Below, piece by piece: positions 23,710 to 35,384 of a DNA stretch of 64,000 nucleotides. Below the pieces are notes generated by a model. The model saw nothing but the letters and a program-made list of their open reading frames with translations, made no database searches and was not told the origin of the DNA. A program made the position numbers and the translations under genes. Source of the stretch: Inonotus obliquus (taxonomy: Eukaryota > Basidiomycota > Agaricomycetes > Hymenochaetales > Hymenochaetaceae); assembly GCA_032164295.1 (NCBI GenBank), contig JAJHTX010000001.1, positions 1,612,001 to 1,676,000 of the forward strand, in the 5' to 3' direction. Positions within the stretch are counted from its first letter, which is position 1. The number at the start of each line of letters is the position of its first letter.

Positions 23710-25893
23710 ATGCCGAGGCGCAAGCCCGCCTCAGGAAAGCAGCGGAAGGCCCAATTGCAGATCAAGCGCGCAACAAAGCGCGGCGATGTGCTACCAATTT
23801 CCGCGATGAATACCCAAGCTACAAGACAGTCTCCCGGTAGGGGTCGTGGGGACCATCCACGTCGAGGCAACTTGCCTGTGAAGGCGAACGTGGATGCCTC
23901 TCGCCGTCTTGAATCCTCCTTCGTGAAATTCTCTCCCGAGTTCTTGCAAGATGCTAAACGAAAGGCCTCTAGCATTATCATCAAGCGCCCGATCTCTCCA
24001 GACAGATTGCTGTATCAGGATGACAAGAATCCTGTGGGTGGTGCGGAACAAGAGTGGAAACTCACCTTTCCCCGTCGACCTAAATGGAGATACGACATGT
24101 CGAAGAAGGAGGTTGAAAGCAATGAAGCCGCTCAATTCAAGAGATGGCTCGACGAAACTGATCAGATCATCCAAGCTTGGAAAGATGAAACAACCGCTCA
24201 AAGCACTTCGCAAGACTCTCATCAAGCCGAAGGCTCTGGAACACTGATTTCCGATTCCAAGCCCTCCTTGGATGACTCTGAACATATGAATTATGCCGCA
24301 CCGCTGTTTGAAAGGAATCTAGAGGTATGGCGACAATTGTATGTGTTCCATCATATTTACCGAACTCGGTTAGCTGACGATGTTGAAGATGGCGAGTTGT
24401 GGAAATATGCGAAGTTCTTCTGGTTCTGCTTGATTCACGATGCCCGCTTCTCCATTATCCCCCGTCCCTTGAAGCATATCTTTCATCTTATCGTCCACCT
24501 CGCAGGGTGATATTTGTGCTTACCAAAACCGATATCGCTGGTCCCAGAATATCCTCACTCTGGAAAGAGCATCTTGTCAAGAACTATCCTACATCCCGCG
24601 TAGTCATAGTCGAGAGCTATCTCAAGAAGGCAAGTGGCGAAGGTCAGGGGAAACGCGTCGTTCGAGAACCTCGCATTCCGGGAGAACTGCGGAGGGCCTT
24701 GGTTCGTGCCTTGATGGAGGTCCATGAAGAACTATGCTCTCCCCCTCCGAATGTTGCTTCGGACGCGAAGAAGTTGGCTAACTGGAAACCTTCTGTAGTC
24801 CCTGAGATAAATTGGGATGCTTTAGTGAACGCGTCGGACAGCGATATAAGTCACACACGACCGCTCAGTCCTATAGACGCAGAAGATGAAGATCGAACCG
24901 ACAACGAGGGTGGAAGTACCAAAGAGTTTCTCTCCGTTGGCTTGATCGGTGTGGCACTAGTCTGGTGCATCCAGGACCAATTCTTATTCTTACCTTCATT
25001 TCAGGTCAACCGAATGTCGGCAAAAGCTCTCTTCTGAATGCATTGTTCGGGCAACACAAAGTCAAGGCATCCAAAACTCCAGGGAAGGTGTGGTTTGTCC
25101 TAATTCTCTTCGAAGAAATTCGGACCTAATAGTCACGACCAGACCAAACATTTTCAGACTTTATTTTGGTCAAAGCAAGTTAGGCTAGTCGACTGTCCTG
25201 GCTTAGTCTTCCCCAGTTTCGTCGACTTAGAGTTGCAGGTTCTCGCGGGCGTCCTTCCGATATCTCAGATTCCTGCCATCCCTTCTTCCATTTACTATGC
25301 GCTTCAGTTCATTCCTCTTGAAGAATTATTTGGCTTACAGCATCCAGAGGAGGAAGAAGCATCCTTGGAGGACAAACGGACCTGGCGGGCCGGAATGCGG
25401 CCCAAATCGAGTTCGAAAAATCGGTCATGGACAGCAATGGATGTGCTTACAGCATTTGCTGAGAAAAGCGGATGGGTCACCGCGAAGGCGGGTCGCCCGG
25501 ATGTCAATAGGGCCGGCAATTATAGTACGTCATACCTAGCCTGCTCCTCTCTTTCAGCGATGTCAACATTATCTACTCCACATAGTTCTTCGACTTCTTG
25601 CGGAGGGGAGAATTAGATGGGCTTTCTATCCCCCAGATGCAAACCTGAGTGTGCTAGCTAGCGATTACGCGAGCGAAGGTATACTGATCAAAGAGGGTTC
25701 CGATGGTCAGACTGCAGGGTATGACGACCTCGGGGATGATAGCGATGTGTCTCAGTCGGAGCCCGAAGACGAAGGTAGCCTGCCCTCGGAAAGTGATGAG
25801 GAGTATGTGAGTGCGAGCTCGGAGACAGATCCTGGGATGTTTGGTGCTTTATCTTTGGAGGACGACAGCCATGGTTCCGGAAACTTACAATAA
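23710..25893 (+). CDS. GNL1-like circularly permuted GTPase, 648 aa
   Basis: Exons 23710-24338, 24389-24948, 25005-25087, 25158-25524 and 25586-25893 sum to 1947 nt. The N-terminus MPRRKPASGKQRKAQLQ matches the start of GNL1, and FPRRPKWRYDMSK and FERNLEVWRQL are further GNL1 signatures. The G motifs appear in permuted order: G4 as TKTD (about residue 263) comes before G1 GQPNVGKSS (about 397) and G3 DCPGL (about 439). The block LQVLAGVLPISQI follows, then an acidic Asp/Glu/Ser tail. The family (YlqF/MMR_HSR1) acts in ribosome subunit assembly or export; the exact step for GNL1 is not settled. G4 has Thr in place of the usual Asn of NKxD, as is tolerated in some permuted GTPases. Confidence 0.88.
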
Positions 25894-26114
25894 CCTGTAA
25901 GTATTTGTGGCCTTTGTGTATGTACGTGTAATTGTTCCCAGGCCACCTAGGCTCCGATTGTCTTCCACGTACTTTGAACAAGTTACCCGTGATACGCAGC
26001 ATTATTAGCCCATGGTACTCTGAGAATTTTTCGTTTCCTTCAATAGCCCTTTGCCCAACATGTATCTTTCACCCGGCGCTTCTTTTGTGCCCGTCATCTC
26101 GGGATCAAGAAGTT

Positions 26115-26124
26115 TATATATAAA
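26115..26124 (+). promoter_or_regulatory. TATA box of the PP2C gene
   Basis: TATATATAAA lies 46 bp upstream of the ATG at 26170, followed by a pyrimidine-rich leader. A strong sequence match at a slightly short distance. Confidence 0.5.
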
Positions 26125-26169
26125 GAAGTCCTTTCCTTTCTGTAACCACTGACTTGACTCTTTCCTCCA

Positions 26170-27697
26170 ATGTCCCAGGCTGAGTTCACCATCAAGTATG
26201 TGTCGCCCGATGACTTCGGCTTACCGGAAAACGAAGGCGCTGACGGTACCTATTGGCCCCGACGCTATCGCTCATTCACCACCCATTCTGCCTTTAACTC
26301 TGAACTGTTCAGAATCGCTGATGCCACCGAGTTGCGGTCACCCGATAAGCAATTTACCGCCTGTACCGCTACTTTCCAGCCATTCACAGCTCCGAAACCC
26401 GGTGCTCAACCTAGTGAAGACCGGAGCGTTGTTCAGATTTGGGATTTACCCTCCGGGAGTTGGTCGTTCGCTGCTGTCTTCGATGGTTTGTTCCAGCGTT
26501 TTTAAAATCTTATTCATGAAAATTGGATCAAAAGTAGACGCTGATTCAATTATTGATGGTAGGTCACGCTGGTGAAGAGGTTGCTGAATACGCCCAATCA
26601 GCTTTACCTTCTCGGATCCGTTCCGCTCTCAAAGAAATTGAATATCTCGGCAGTGCCTCGTCTCAGTTTGTATCCGAGTTACTCACGAAGGTAATTGAAG
26701 AGTTCGATAATTCAATCGGCGATGATCTCAGGGCTCTACTCCCCCATAACTTCGAGGGATTGGATGTCGAAGCGCTAAAGAGTTTGGTTAATGATCATGA
26801 ATCGGGCGGTAGAGTCTACAAGGCATGTATACGATGTATGCGTGGTAGTACAGCAATTGTTGCCTTGATCGATCCTGGGAAGCAGAACTTGTGGGTTGCG
26901 AATTTGGGAGATTGTCAGGGCTGTGAGCTATCTTTAATTTTGTCGATGTGATACGTATCGGTATAACTATTATGTATAGCTCTTGCAGAATATCCGGCTG
27001 GAGAGAACAAGTCGGGTTTCACGGCCACATTATTGTCTTCCCCTCACAATGCTCGTATTGATGAGGAAGTTCGGAGGGTGCAATCCGAGCATCCCGGAGA
27101 AGCCGAGGCTATTCTCAACGATAGAATTCTCGGTGCTTTAGCAGTTACCCGAGGTAAGTTGTCCCGAAGGCTTGGACTCAGAGACTGCAGAATATTTGAT
27201 GCTAATTTCCACGTTTCTTCATCTCAGCGCTTGGCGATTTCACATTCAAATTACCCGCCGTCTATACCTCGAAATTATTCATGAACGCAACCCCAGGGTA
27301 TCGTATAAGGTCCAAAGTCGAAGAGTTCATCATACGCAACAAAACTCCTCCCTACGTCTCTTCGACCCCCGAAATAACTCATCACGTATTGAAAACACGA
27401 TCGCAAACGAGTACTGGGGACCAACCGAATTTGAGACATGCACTTGTGCTTTGTTCCGATGGACTCACGGATCTTTATTATTCGAGGAACTGGACGATTG
27501 AACGGTTCGCGAAGCGTATGGGTGAGGTTTGTGCGAAGCCTTTGGATGAGAAGTGGGCCGGACTAAATGGTAACTTGGCACTTCATGCGTTGAAGGATGC
27601 CCTTGGAGAGGATTTGGAACAGCAATCGAGGAACCTTACTGTCGATTTAGATTTTCAGCGTTTGGATGATACGACTGTTGTTGTTCTTTCTTGGTGA
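26170..27697 (+). CDS. PP2C-type Ser/Thr phosphatase (PDP/Ptc5-like), 439 aa
   Basis: Exons 26170-26485, 26563-26922, 26980-27153 and 27228-27697 sum to 1320 nt. Metal-binding PP2C motifs are in order: VFDGHAG (about residue 104, split by intron 1), GSTAIVALI and WVANLGDCQG (about 215-225), VTRALGDFTFKLP (about 282-294), LCSDGLTD (about 350) and RLDDTTVVVLSW at the very end. The last motif has Asp-Asp where Asp-Asn is usual. The long insert before the TRALGD block and the family spacing resemble pyruvate dehydrogenase phosphatases and Ptc5. There is no clear presequence, so a mitochondrial site is not supported by the sequence. Confidence 0.88.
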
Positions 27698-27895
27698 ATG
27701 CAATGTTGTGCTTCATTCTCGCAGTGTATCAGACGCAGGACTCATTCACTTGCGTTCATAATTCCGTCCGTAATATCAATCCTTACCAAATGATTGAATT
27801 AAGTGCAAAATTATGTTACAAGTGTACATGTATATGGCAATGGTATCTATCGTCTAGAATCAGGTCAAGACAATCGAATGCGTTCTCAGCCCGGT

Positions 27896-29247
27896 CTAGA
27901 AGAATTTATCGAGTGCTTTTCGTGAAGCCTCCACTCCCAGCTGCGAGCGCATATAAGCACGTAGTCACATATAAAATAAAGAATTGGTACTTACGAAGGT
28001 TGCTGCGTTTGCTGGGAAAGCCTGTAGTGAAGCGGATTTAGTTTTATCCCGCGTATAAGCAGAGTAGAGGACATTGAGATTTCGTACCCTTGCCATAGCC
28101 GGACCGAAACCTTTCCATAAAGCTGTTACACCGTCTGCTGCAATGGTCTTCCTGACACAGTCAACAAAACCAGAGTATGTGCCATTGGGTGCTGTTTGTA
28201 TCCGTGATTTGATTACCTGGATACGGGGAGATTTGTTAGAATTTGAGATACAGGTAATGATTCGGACGAGACACGGACATCGGGTGGAATGGCGATACTC
28301 CACATCGCTACACCAGCCATACCGCCGGCGAATATCACAGCACCGAGGTTCAGATCAGAAGGCGAGGATCCAGCTGGTGTCAGAGCTTTTTTCGTGACTT
28401 CGTATCCGGCAAAGTAACTATACAAGGCAAGAGTCAGCATCCTTGCTTCGCAGTTGCGAGTAGAAATAACGACATACGCAGCGCTTCCTGGTCCATCTCG
28501 TGCAAGCGTCGCACCAGTTCCTCGGTAAATACTACGAATCCCGCCTTCTCTGTAGAGCGCTCGCACAACATCGAGTACACCTTTGTACTTTACCTCCCCA
28601 CCACCCTGACCTTGCACCTGCAGAAGGACCTTTGCACGTTCCACCGGAGCGGCGATGAATGTCTGCGGAATTGCCGAAATGAACCCCGCCGTAGCATATT
28701 CAGCGGTACTGAATTGTGGGCTGGCTCGGTTGGGTGTGAATGCGAGAACGGCTTTCTGGCCCAAATCATAACCCTGCTCCGTAATTGAGCATACGCCTCA
28801 TTAAAGATGATATCTATGGTACATACCCAGAAAGATACAGCAAAAATAGGTGTAACACCCAATATTGGTGGGACGACTCCACGATACAATCTTCTCTGCT
28901 ATCAGCTTGTCATCGCCTACCCAAGTGGACCAATGCCTTACCCAGTTACACCATCCTTGACGACTGTTTTCTTGACCGCATCTATCGCACCGGTGTAAAC
29001 CCCTGGTTGGGCCGTTTGCAGACGTGTCTTGATGAGATCGAAAGGATGACCAGTAAGCACTGCGCAGACACCGCCAAAACCGCCTGAGATGAACTAAAGG
29101 GACAGTCAACCACAGCCCCTTCAATGAGGATAGACAGTAACATACGGCTTTTGCGGAACTAGCTGTTGACTTTACAGCTGCCTTTTGGTCCCGGATAACA
29201 TCCTCGACGGCATCGGAAGAACTCTGAGTAGCGGAAGAAGTACCCAT
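27896..29247 (-). CDS. mitochondrial carnitine/acylcarnitine carrier, 317 aa
   Basis: Eight exons: 29146-29247, 28942-29093, 28827-28890, 28478-28773, 28279-28417, 28088-28216, 27995-28021, 27896-27940; they sum to 954 nt. It is a six-helix carrier with three repeats, each with its signature: [27 protein letters not shown] and [46 protein letters not shown] and [16 protein letters not shown] are typical of Crc1/acuH. It exchanges acylcarnitines for carnitine across the inner membrane for fatty-acid or acetyl-unit oxidation. The first 34 residues are Ser/Thr-rich, as in fungal members. It converges with the PP2C gene. Confidence 0.94.
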
Positions 29248-30727
29248 CAGTGAGTTCTGGTTCGGCAGAGATGAATGTGGGAGTTCTCTTACCATCTCGT
29301 GTTTTCTCTTCCCTAGTCAGGTCAGTGATGTGATGTGGGGCTCGATGGCGATGGTTCAAGCAGCACAAAGCAGACTTATGGGCAAGAAATAGGCAGGATC
29401 CCAGTCGGCCAAGAGCCAAGGCGGCACGGGTGAGCGAGATTTCGAATGCCGAGCCATGTACATGTGATTCAATTCATTCACGATGGCGGATTTCAGCAGG
29501 AAAAAGAGACGACAGAAACACTATGGATAAATAAAATACTCTTATTATGAGAGGCTCTCAAAACACTACGAGAGGCGTATTCGAGTAATAGACACAACCT
29601 ACAGAAGTGTCGTCGATCGCCTGCCAGGCAATATCCTTCTACGAGAGGCTTGGTGAAAAGAGGATGAAATACGGGTGAATGCGGATCTGGGGTAAAGTCA
29701 TGTGCACGGTCCAGAATGCTCTTCCGATGTGTGGGGACGAATCAGAAACAGAAGTTTGCTGTCCCCTTCCGAGTCTTGCACATACACGGATCCGGAATGA
29801 ATTTCGCCTCGTACCCGTCAACTCCGTGATCAACTTTGATCAAGTAATCCCGGGTAGCTCGAGAGTTCTTTCCAGTGCTCCGGTGATATCTGGAGCCTGA
29901 GCGTCTAGTGTGCCCCGCTCGGGCGCCTGAGATTTCAGAACAAACGAAGCTTTGTTCTATGATGGCCCAGCAAGTCGTATTTGGTGATCTCAATGCTGGG
30001 AAATTACTTTTAGCGCCCATCTATGCAAGAATAGATATCTCCGGGACTCTCGCAGAAGCTCAAACACATAGCATCGAATCGGTAGGGTAACTGTGTTTGT
30101 CAAGCTGGCCAAAAGTGGTTGTTTGCTGCTGAAGGGTCCGCTTCGCAAGCGCTGGATTAGCGCTGATATCTGCGAAGACGTCGGATCCAAGAGAGTCTGT
30201 GCCTGCGCAAACGTGTGCTGTACTATTTGACGATAAAGACGGCACATCCGAGCAGAGAACGGCGAACACTGGTACACTGATTCCGGACTGAGAATCTCAA
30301 GCAAAGGGCGTTAAGTCCTCTCATAGATGCCAACAGCGGCTTCAGATAGAAAGGCGCAAGAACTCGTTCGCTGTCCTTCAATTCTACCGTGTTGCGCGAA
30401 CAAAGCTCTGAAAATGGTGACAAAACGCAATAAGTGCTCTTCGTAGAATAGTAAATGTTGTTTACTTCCAGGTCGTTGTTGTACGGCCGATGAGTGCACT
30501 GGATTGCATCGATGCCTGATTTGGAAGCGATAAGATAAGATAACAATTAATTAGAAGCTTGTAAATTTTTGCTGCTCGGATTTATTTACGTTCGACCTCA
30601 TTTCACTTCACCACACAACCATCACCTCATACCACTGCCTCGTCCATCCCCCATGATTCTTATATACTCGGCTCATCGCTCATTCTCATAACAACACCCT
30701 CATCTCCCCTCGCCTCCCTCACCCTTC
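29248..30727. other. 1.48-kb gap between divergent genes, content unresolved
   Basis: Promoters of the carnitine carrier (left) and N-acetylglutamate synthase (right) must lie here, but the gap is long for this window. Several overlapping minus-strand frames occupy 29.64-30.55 kb (the longest are 29990-30304 and 30223-30546). I could not join them with splice sites into a protein of known type, nor exclude a small multi-exon gene. Confidence 0.4.
30661..30667 (+). promoter_or_regulatory. TATA box of the N-acetylglutamate synthase gene
   Basis: TATATAC lies 67 bp upstream of the ATG at 30728, followed by a long CT-rich leader. Confidence 0.5.
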
Positions 30728-32722
30728 ATGTTCAACGCTGCTCGTGTCTGTAAACCTACTCCAGTCGGCGCGGCTCAGCGTCGTCTTCCAAACATTCTCG
30801 CCTCTTCGTTCGCCGTCTGTCTCCTTCTCTATGCTTTCTGCTCTACTGTGGACTAATACCTTTAAACTCTAGACTGTTCGCAATGGGCACCTACCTGCCG
30901 CTCCCGAGCCTGACGAGTCGGACGTTTCCCATAACGTGCGTAGCAATGCACGAATTCACTTCTTGTGCTCATGCTTATGCACATCTGTCTTCCTTAGGAC
31001 TTCATCCTATCAATTCTACATGCAAAACCCTCATTGAGGGACACAAAATCGTACCTTCAGTCTTTCGGTCCCCGATCTCGTTCTACCAAACAGACCGACT
31101 CACGATCTCCCGCTTCTTCCCTTCCCATCTTACAAACCTCTCAAGTAGCCGTAGACAATGCCCAAGAGAAGCTACTCAAGAACTCGGTCGCGGCTGAGAT
31201 TCTGGACCCTATCGTCAGGCGTACGGCGTTGGTCAAGCTTCAGGGACCGTTCACCGACCGCCAACTCGAGAGTATCGCAAAGGGGATGGACTATCTTGAA
31301 AAGCTTGGGCTCACTAGCGTCATTGTCGTCGAGCTCGACGATTGGATCAGAGGAGAACAAGGCGATAAGACAAAGGTCGTAGACGAGGTAATGCGACTCG
31401 TCTCTACCCTCGAAAGCCAGGGTGCTCGTGCCAGGCCTGTCTTGCAGAGCATCGTCAGACTTGGTCCCGACGAGAGGGAAGATGTAGACCAATGCATTGA
31501 AAAGGGTGTTCCAACCCCAGAAGCACATGTCTTGCCCCATGATCTCGTCGCCATTCGTTCCGCGCTGCGCGCCGGTGAGATCCCTGTCCTCCCTCCAATC
31601 GCATTGGACTCGTTCTGCCGTTCTGTGCGAATAGATTCGAATGACGTAATTGCCGCTCTTGCGAAGGGCATGGCAAAGGCTGGACAGTCTAGTAATCTGG
31701 GTAATTCCAGCTCGGCTTATCGGAACCTTGAAACTTCGGACGATGTGGATTTGACTCCTCTACGGTTGATGATCATTAACAAAGAGGGTGGCGTTCCTTC
31801 GTACGCGCGGAATGGACTTCCACATCTTCTTGTGAACTTGACGGCGGAGCATAAACATATCAGCGATACTTTCCATCCTTCGTGGTATTCCTCACATCCG
31901 ACTGCGCTCGGAAATCTCGCACTAGCGCGTGCATGTCTATCTTATATGCCGCCTTCGTCCTCAGCCATAATGGTTTCCCATCGCTCCCCAAAATCTCTCA
32001 TCGGCAATCTGATTACGAACAAGCCCGAGTTTAGCTCGAGTCTTCCGCACGCTCTGTTACAAGGGAATGGTAAACTAACACCGCATACACCGACGCTACT
32101 ACGTCGAGGTCTACCTATTCGCGTTGTCAACCGCACCGCCGACCTTGATCGGGTGAAGCTTACCTCACTACTCGAAAGTTCCTTCCGTCGAACACTTGAC
32201 GCAGACGCATACTACGCGCGACTTGAAGAGCATCTAGACTTCGCCATTATCGCGGGCGACTATGCAGGAGCGGCGATAGTCACAAGCGAATCGCCCAGCG
32301 TAGGCGCAGGTCCACAAACCGAGCCAATCACGTACCTTGACAAGTTCGCCGTACATCCAGAACACCAGGGCGACGGAACAGTTGACTTCTTGTGGGTCGC
32401 ACTGCACGACGAGTCATACGGACTTGGCCTCTCATACGCCGCAAACCCGAATGGTGGCAAGGAGGGCCAGGGAGAAGGACGCGACTTAGTCTGGCGTTCA
32501 CGCGCAGATAACCCAGTCAATAAATGGTATTTTGAGCGTAGTACTGGTCACCTTCGGATCGGCAAATGGGTGATGTTCTGGTGCGACGCGGAGAAACGGC
32601 TTCAAATTGAAGAAGGGAGGCGTGGATGCGTCGGGTTGAGTAAGGTGGAAGATTGGGAACGGGGAAGACTATCCGTGTGGGCGAAGTCCATCGCGGATAT
32701 TCCCTCCAGCTGGTCAGCTTGA
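30728..32722 (+). CDS. mitochondrial N-acetylglutamate synthase (Arg2 type), 624 aa
   Basis: First enzyme of arginine synthesis: acetyl-CoA + glutamate to N-acetylglutamate. Exons 30728-30814, 30873-30935 and 30998-32722 sum to 1875 nt. The first 30 residues are Arg/Ala/Ser-rich without acidic residues, a mitochondrial presequence. DFILSILHAKPSLRDTKSYL and the long amino-acid-kinase-like domain follow, then the C-terminal NAT domain with ITYLDKFAVHPEHQGDGTVD (about 500-520) and NKWYFERSTGHLRIG. The NAT region matches the fungal NAGS family rather than generic GNAT enzymes. The two short 5' exons were chosen because they give both the presequence and the conserved TVRNGHL stretch. Confidence 0.92.
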
Positions 32723-33091
32723 CTCGTGTCGCTTCGTTAGTTGCGGACTTGAATTTTTGCTTCCAGCTCTCCCGTACTAATATACCTACCTTCCACTGTT
32801 GCTGCACTTTTGCTTATCTGTTCAGGATCCGTCTAGTACTAATTCAAACGCAAATAGATGTCATTGTTGTACCATTATCAAGAATAAGCATGTAGAGCCG
32901 AAAGCGATGAGAAAGCGTGCGAGAGCAGCATAATCCATAGAACATCCGAATCATAACATGCAAGAAAGATGAGGAAGTGAGGTGTCGCAGGGCGTGAAGG
33001 TGCGTTAATGACATCAATGTAGTGGGTAATGAGTGTAATCAGTACAAATGCGGGGGAAATCAGCTGCCAGCTGGTTAAAGAAATCAATAGG
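32723..33091. other. 3' intergenic region of two convergent genes
   Basis: Between the stop codons of N-acetylglutamate synthase (+) and the unrecognised 488-aa gene (-). No coding signal seen; taken as two 3' UTRs. Confidence 0.5.
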
Positions 33092-34758
33092 TCACGAAAC
33101 ATCATTCTTGGACATGAGCCGGCTCGACTTGCGCGAAGGTTCCGCTTGCGCTTGCGCTCGGGCCCGGGTCCATCTGGTATCGCTGCCTCTGAGAGGCAGT
33201 CCAGGGAGGGAAGATGCATTGCTGCTGCGGGGCGAAGCAGTGTTCTCCGAGTTCGAGAGTGACACTTTTCGTGACTTCTTGGCTCTGGCCTTATTTTCTT
33301 CGATTCTCCAAGGCTTGTAGGGTTGGTTGTCATCTACAACTGCCTCGGCACACGCTTTAATTCCATCCTTGACCTGTTTTAGGAAGCTGTGAGTAATCCA
33401 ATGGTCAAGATTGCGCAGCACGATGAAAACAGAGATGATATCGGCGGGCTCGAATAGGTCCCATTCAAAGAACTCGGATGCCTCGAATGTTGGTTGTGAG
33501 TACGCCGTCGATCGTGAAGCCGTGGATGGAGACTGGTCATTTTCCTCCCCCTCTGCCTCCTCGACGGGGGCAGGGCCTGGATAGGCAGCCGAGTAGATTT
33601 TCTGTAAGCTAAAGTTAGACTCAAAAGGTAGCTTTCCTATTGGTACCTACGGGATGGCTGTCCTTGTCCTTCTGAAGGCACCAGTCAACATGAGCTTTAA
33701 CTTTCTCATCCGCCCATATGAGACCGAATACAGGCGCCTGGATGCCAAAGGAATGGAGTTGACGCTGTGCGGCTGCACAAGCCATTCTATTCTGACGATA
33801 GGCATGCTCAAGCGAATCGCAACTAGGCTTCTTATCTTCGAGAAACGCTCCTACAAATTCGAACATGGGGGTTTGCTGTGGACGCAGCGCCGGAGTCGCT
33901 TGATACCGGAAGGCACCTTCACCATCATTGCCGCAGGACTGCTTTATCGAATCGTTGTCGTTCATTCGCTTATACGGCGAGGTCATGCTTTGTGAGAGCT
34001 CCTGCAAACAAAAGGTAGGTATGAACAGGGAGACATCGGGAACAATGATCTTTGTGCTGATTATTCGGCGGGAGGACAGAGGTATGTGCAGCTGAGTAGG
34101 CTGATGCCGTGGAAGCTGTATGCTGTACTGACGTCTGGCGCAACAAGACATGGTTAGCGGAGCCTACTAGTCTTCTCTTTGCAGCGTACCTTTTAGAGGC
34201 TGCTTTAAAGGCCGGAGTCCGCAGAGGATCGTACACGTTAGCAGCAAAGTCGGCTTCAGACCACCTCTCCTTGGTTTTCTTCATCCGATTAAGTTGACTC
34301 CAAGCCTGGTGAATGGCCACTAGGTCATCTAGTTGGACGGTGCCTTTTGTCCTTTTGGAAAAGAGACTCGGTTTCTCCCTATGTGCTTTGACAAGGAACG
34401 CATGAACATTCGGAAGGAGCTTCGAGATGTATTTACTTGTTTTAGACGTCTGGAGAAAAGTTCAGCGAAGTCACTGCATGCAGAGGAATGAAATACCTCT
34501 GTAATTAAGCTAATCGAAAGCTTCCCTTTTACATCGAACACAGAGAGAACATCGTTTTTCAAAGACTCAGGTAAGTCGGAGAACGCGACTTGCGCGCAAC
34601 CCATGTAGGACGACCAAGTCTCGAATGTCTTGACATTTCGCGCAATCCTAAGAGAGTTTTATTACAGGCGCTATTAGACGCAGTCTGAGTACGTACTCTG
34701 AGGCAGAGATAGACCTGCCGGCCGGCGGGGATGATTTCGGAACCAAACTTTTTGGCAT
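33092..34758 (-). CDS. protein of unknown function, 488 aa
   Basis: I do not recognise it. Five exons (34697-34758, 34497-34647, 34190-34449, 33651-34134, 33092-33601) sum to 1467 nt with good splice sites, so the gene is real. It has no signal peptide or membrane helix. The first 160 residues look globular and helical (for example TWSSYMGCAQVAFSDLPESL and LDDLVAIHQAWSQLNRMKK). A second folded block lies at about 320-430 (HWITHSFLKQVKDGIKACAE). Between and after these are disordered stretches; the last 60 residues are basic and Ser/Arg-rich, a possible nuclear or nucleic-acid contact. It is divergent from Kre6 and convergent with the arginine gene. Confidence 0.75.
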
Positions 34759-35384
34759 TGTGGCCAATAGCAATGTGTGTCGCAGGAACGAGTGAGAATT
34801 GACGGCTAGGAAGCTAGAGAGAAAGAAAGTGGTTGGGTGAGTTTTTTAGTAGTTTTGTCGTTAGAGATATGGATGCTGCTATGAGGGAGAAGAGACGCGT
34901 CGGGGTGGTTGTAGAGGCGCGTCGTACCGATCACGTTGGTTTTCTTCCGTCTGGCTGAAAGTTCAAACTCCGATGATCTGCGTTCCCCGTCATTGTGTTC
35001 ATTGTCTCGAGCTTCACGCTTCATTGTCCTAACACGACGAGTGAAATGGGGAGCAATGAGACGTCCTGCCTCACATAGGCAACAATGGAGTGATGAGAAA
35101 ATGTTCTTTGTTAATCTGCCTTTGTCGATCCAGAGGTAGATAAGAGATGAGATGGAATAGAAATTTGATCGACGGGCTTGGGTGGTTACAGTTGGGCAAC
35201 CAATGAGGTAATTCCAGAAATTTGACCGTACGCAAATAGCAAGAAACGCTTGGCAAAGTTCCCATCACTTCCTGTAATGGAAATGGATGTATTTATGGAT
35301 ACCCACGCTATATTCTTTTATCTTTTTCTCTGAATTTCCATCTCCTTGTCCTCCCCCTTCTCTCCAAGTTGCCTGCGCTCCCTC
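34759..35384. other. 626-bp divergent intergenic region
   Basis: Between the unrecognised gene (-) and Kre6/Skn1 (+). Strongly CT-rich from about 35320 up to the Kre6 ATG, a common core-promoter and leader feature of highly expressed fungal genes. No gene seen. Confidence 0.5.

Noticed and set aside
24399..25037. GNL1 region read as an Lsg1 homologue
   Set aside because: N-terminal motif, FPRRPxW block and post-G3 sequence fit GNL1 better than Lsg1.
30653..30691. 12-codon upstream ORF before N-acetylglutamate synthase, like an arginine attenuator peptide
   Set aside because: It overlaps the TATA box at 30661, so it is probably not transcribed, and its sequence does not resemble the attenuator peptide.
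31172..31676. Antisense frames of 122 and 126 codons in N-acetylglutamate synthase
   Set aside because: Antisense shadows of a long GC-rich coding exon.
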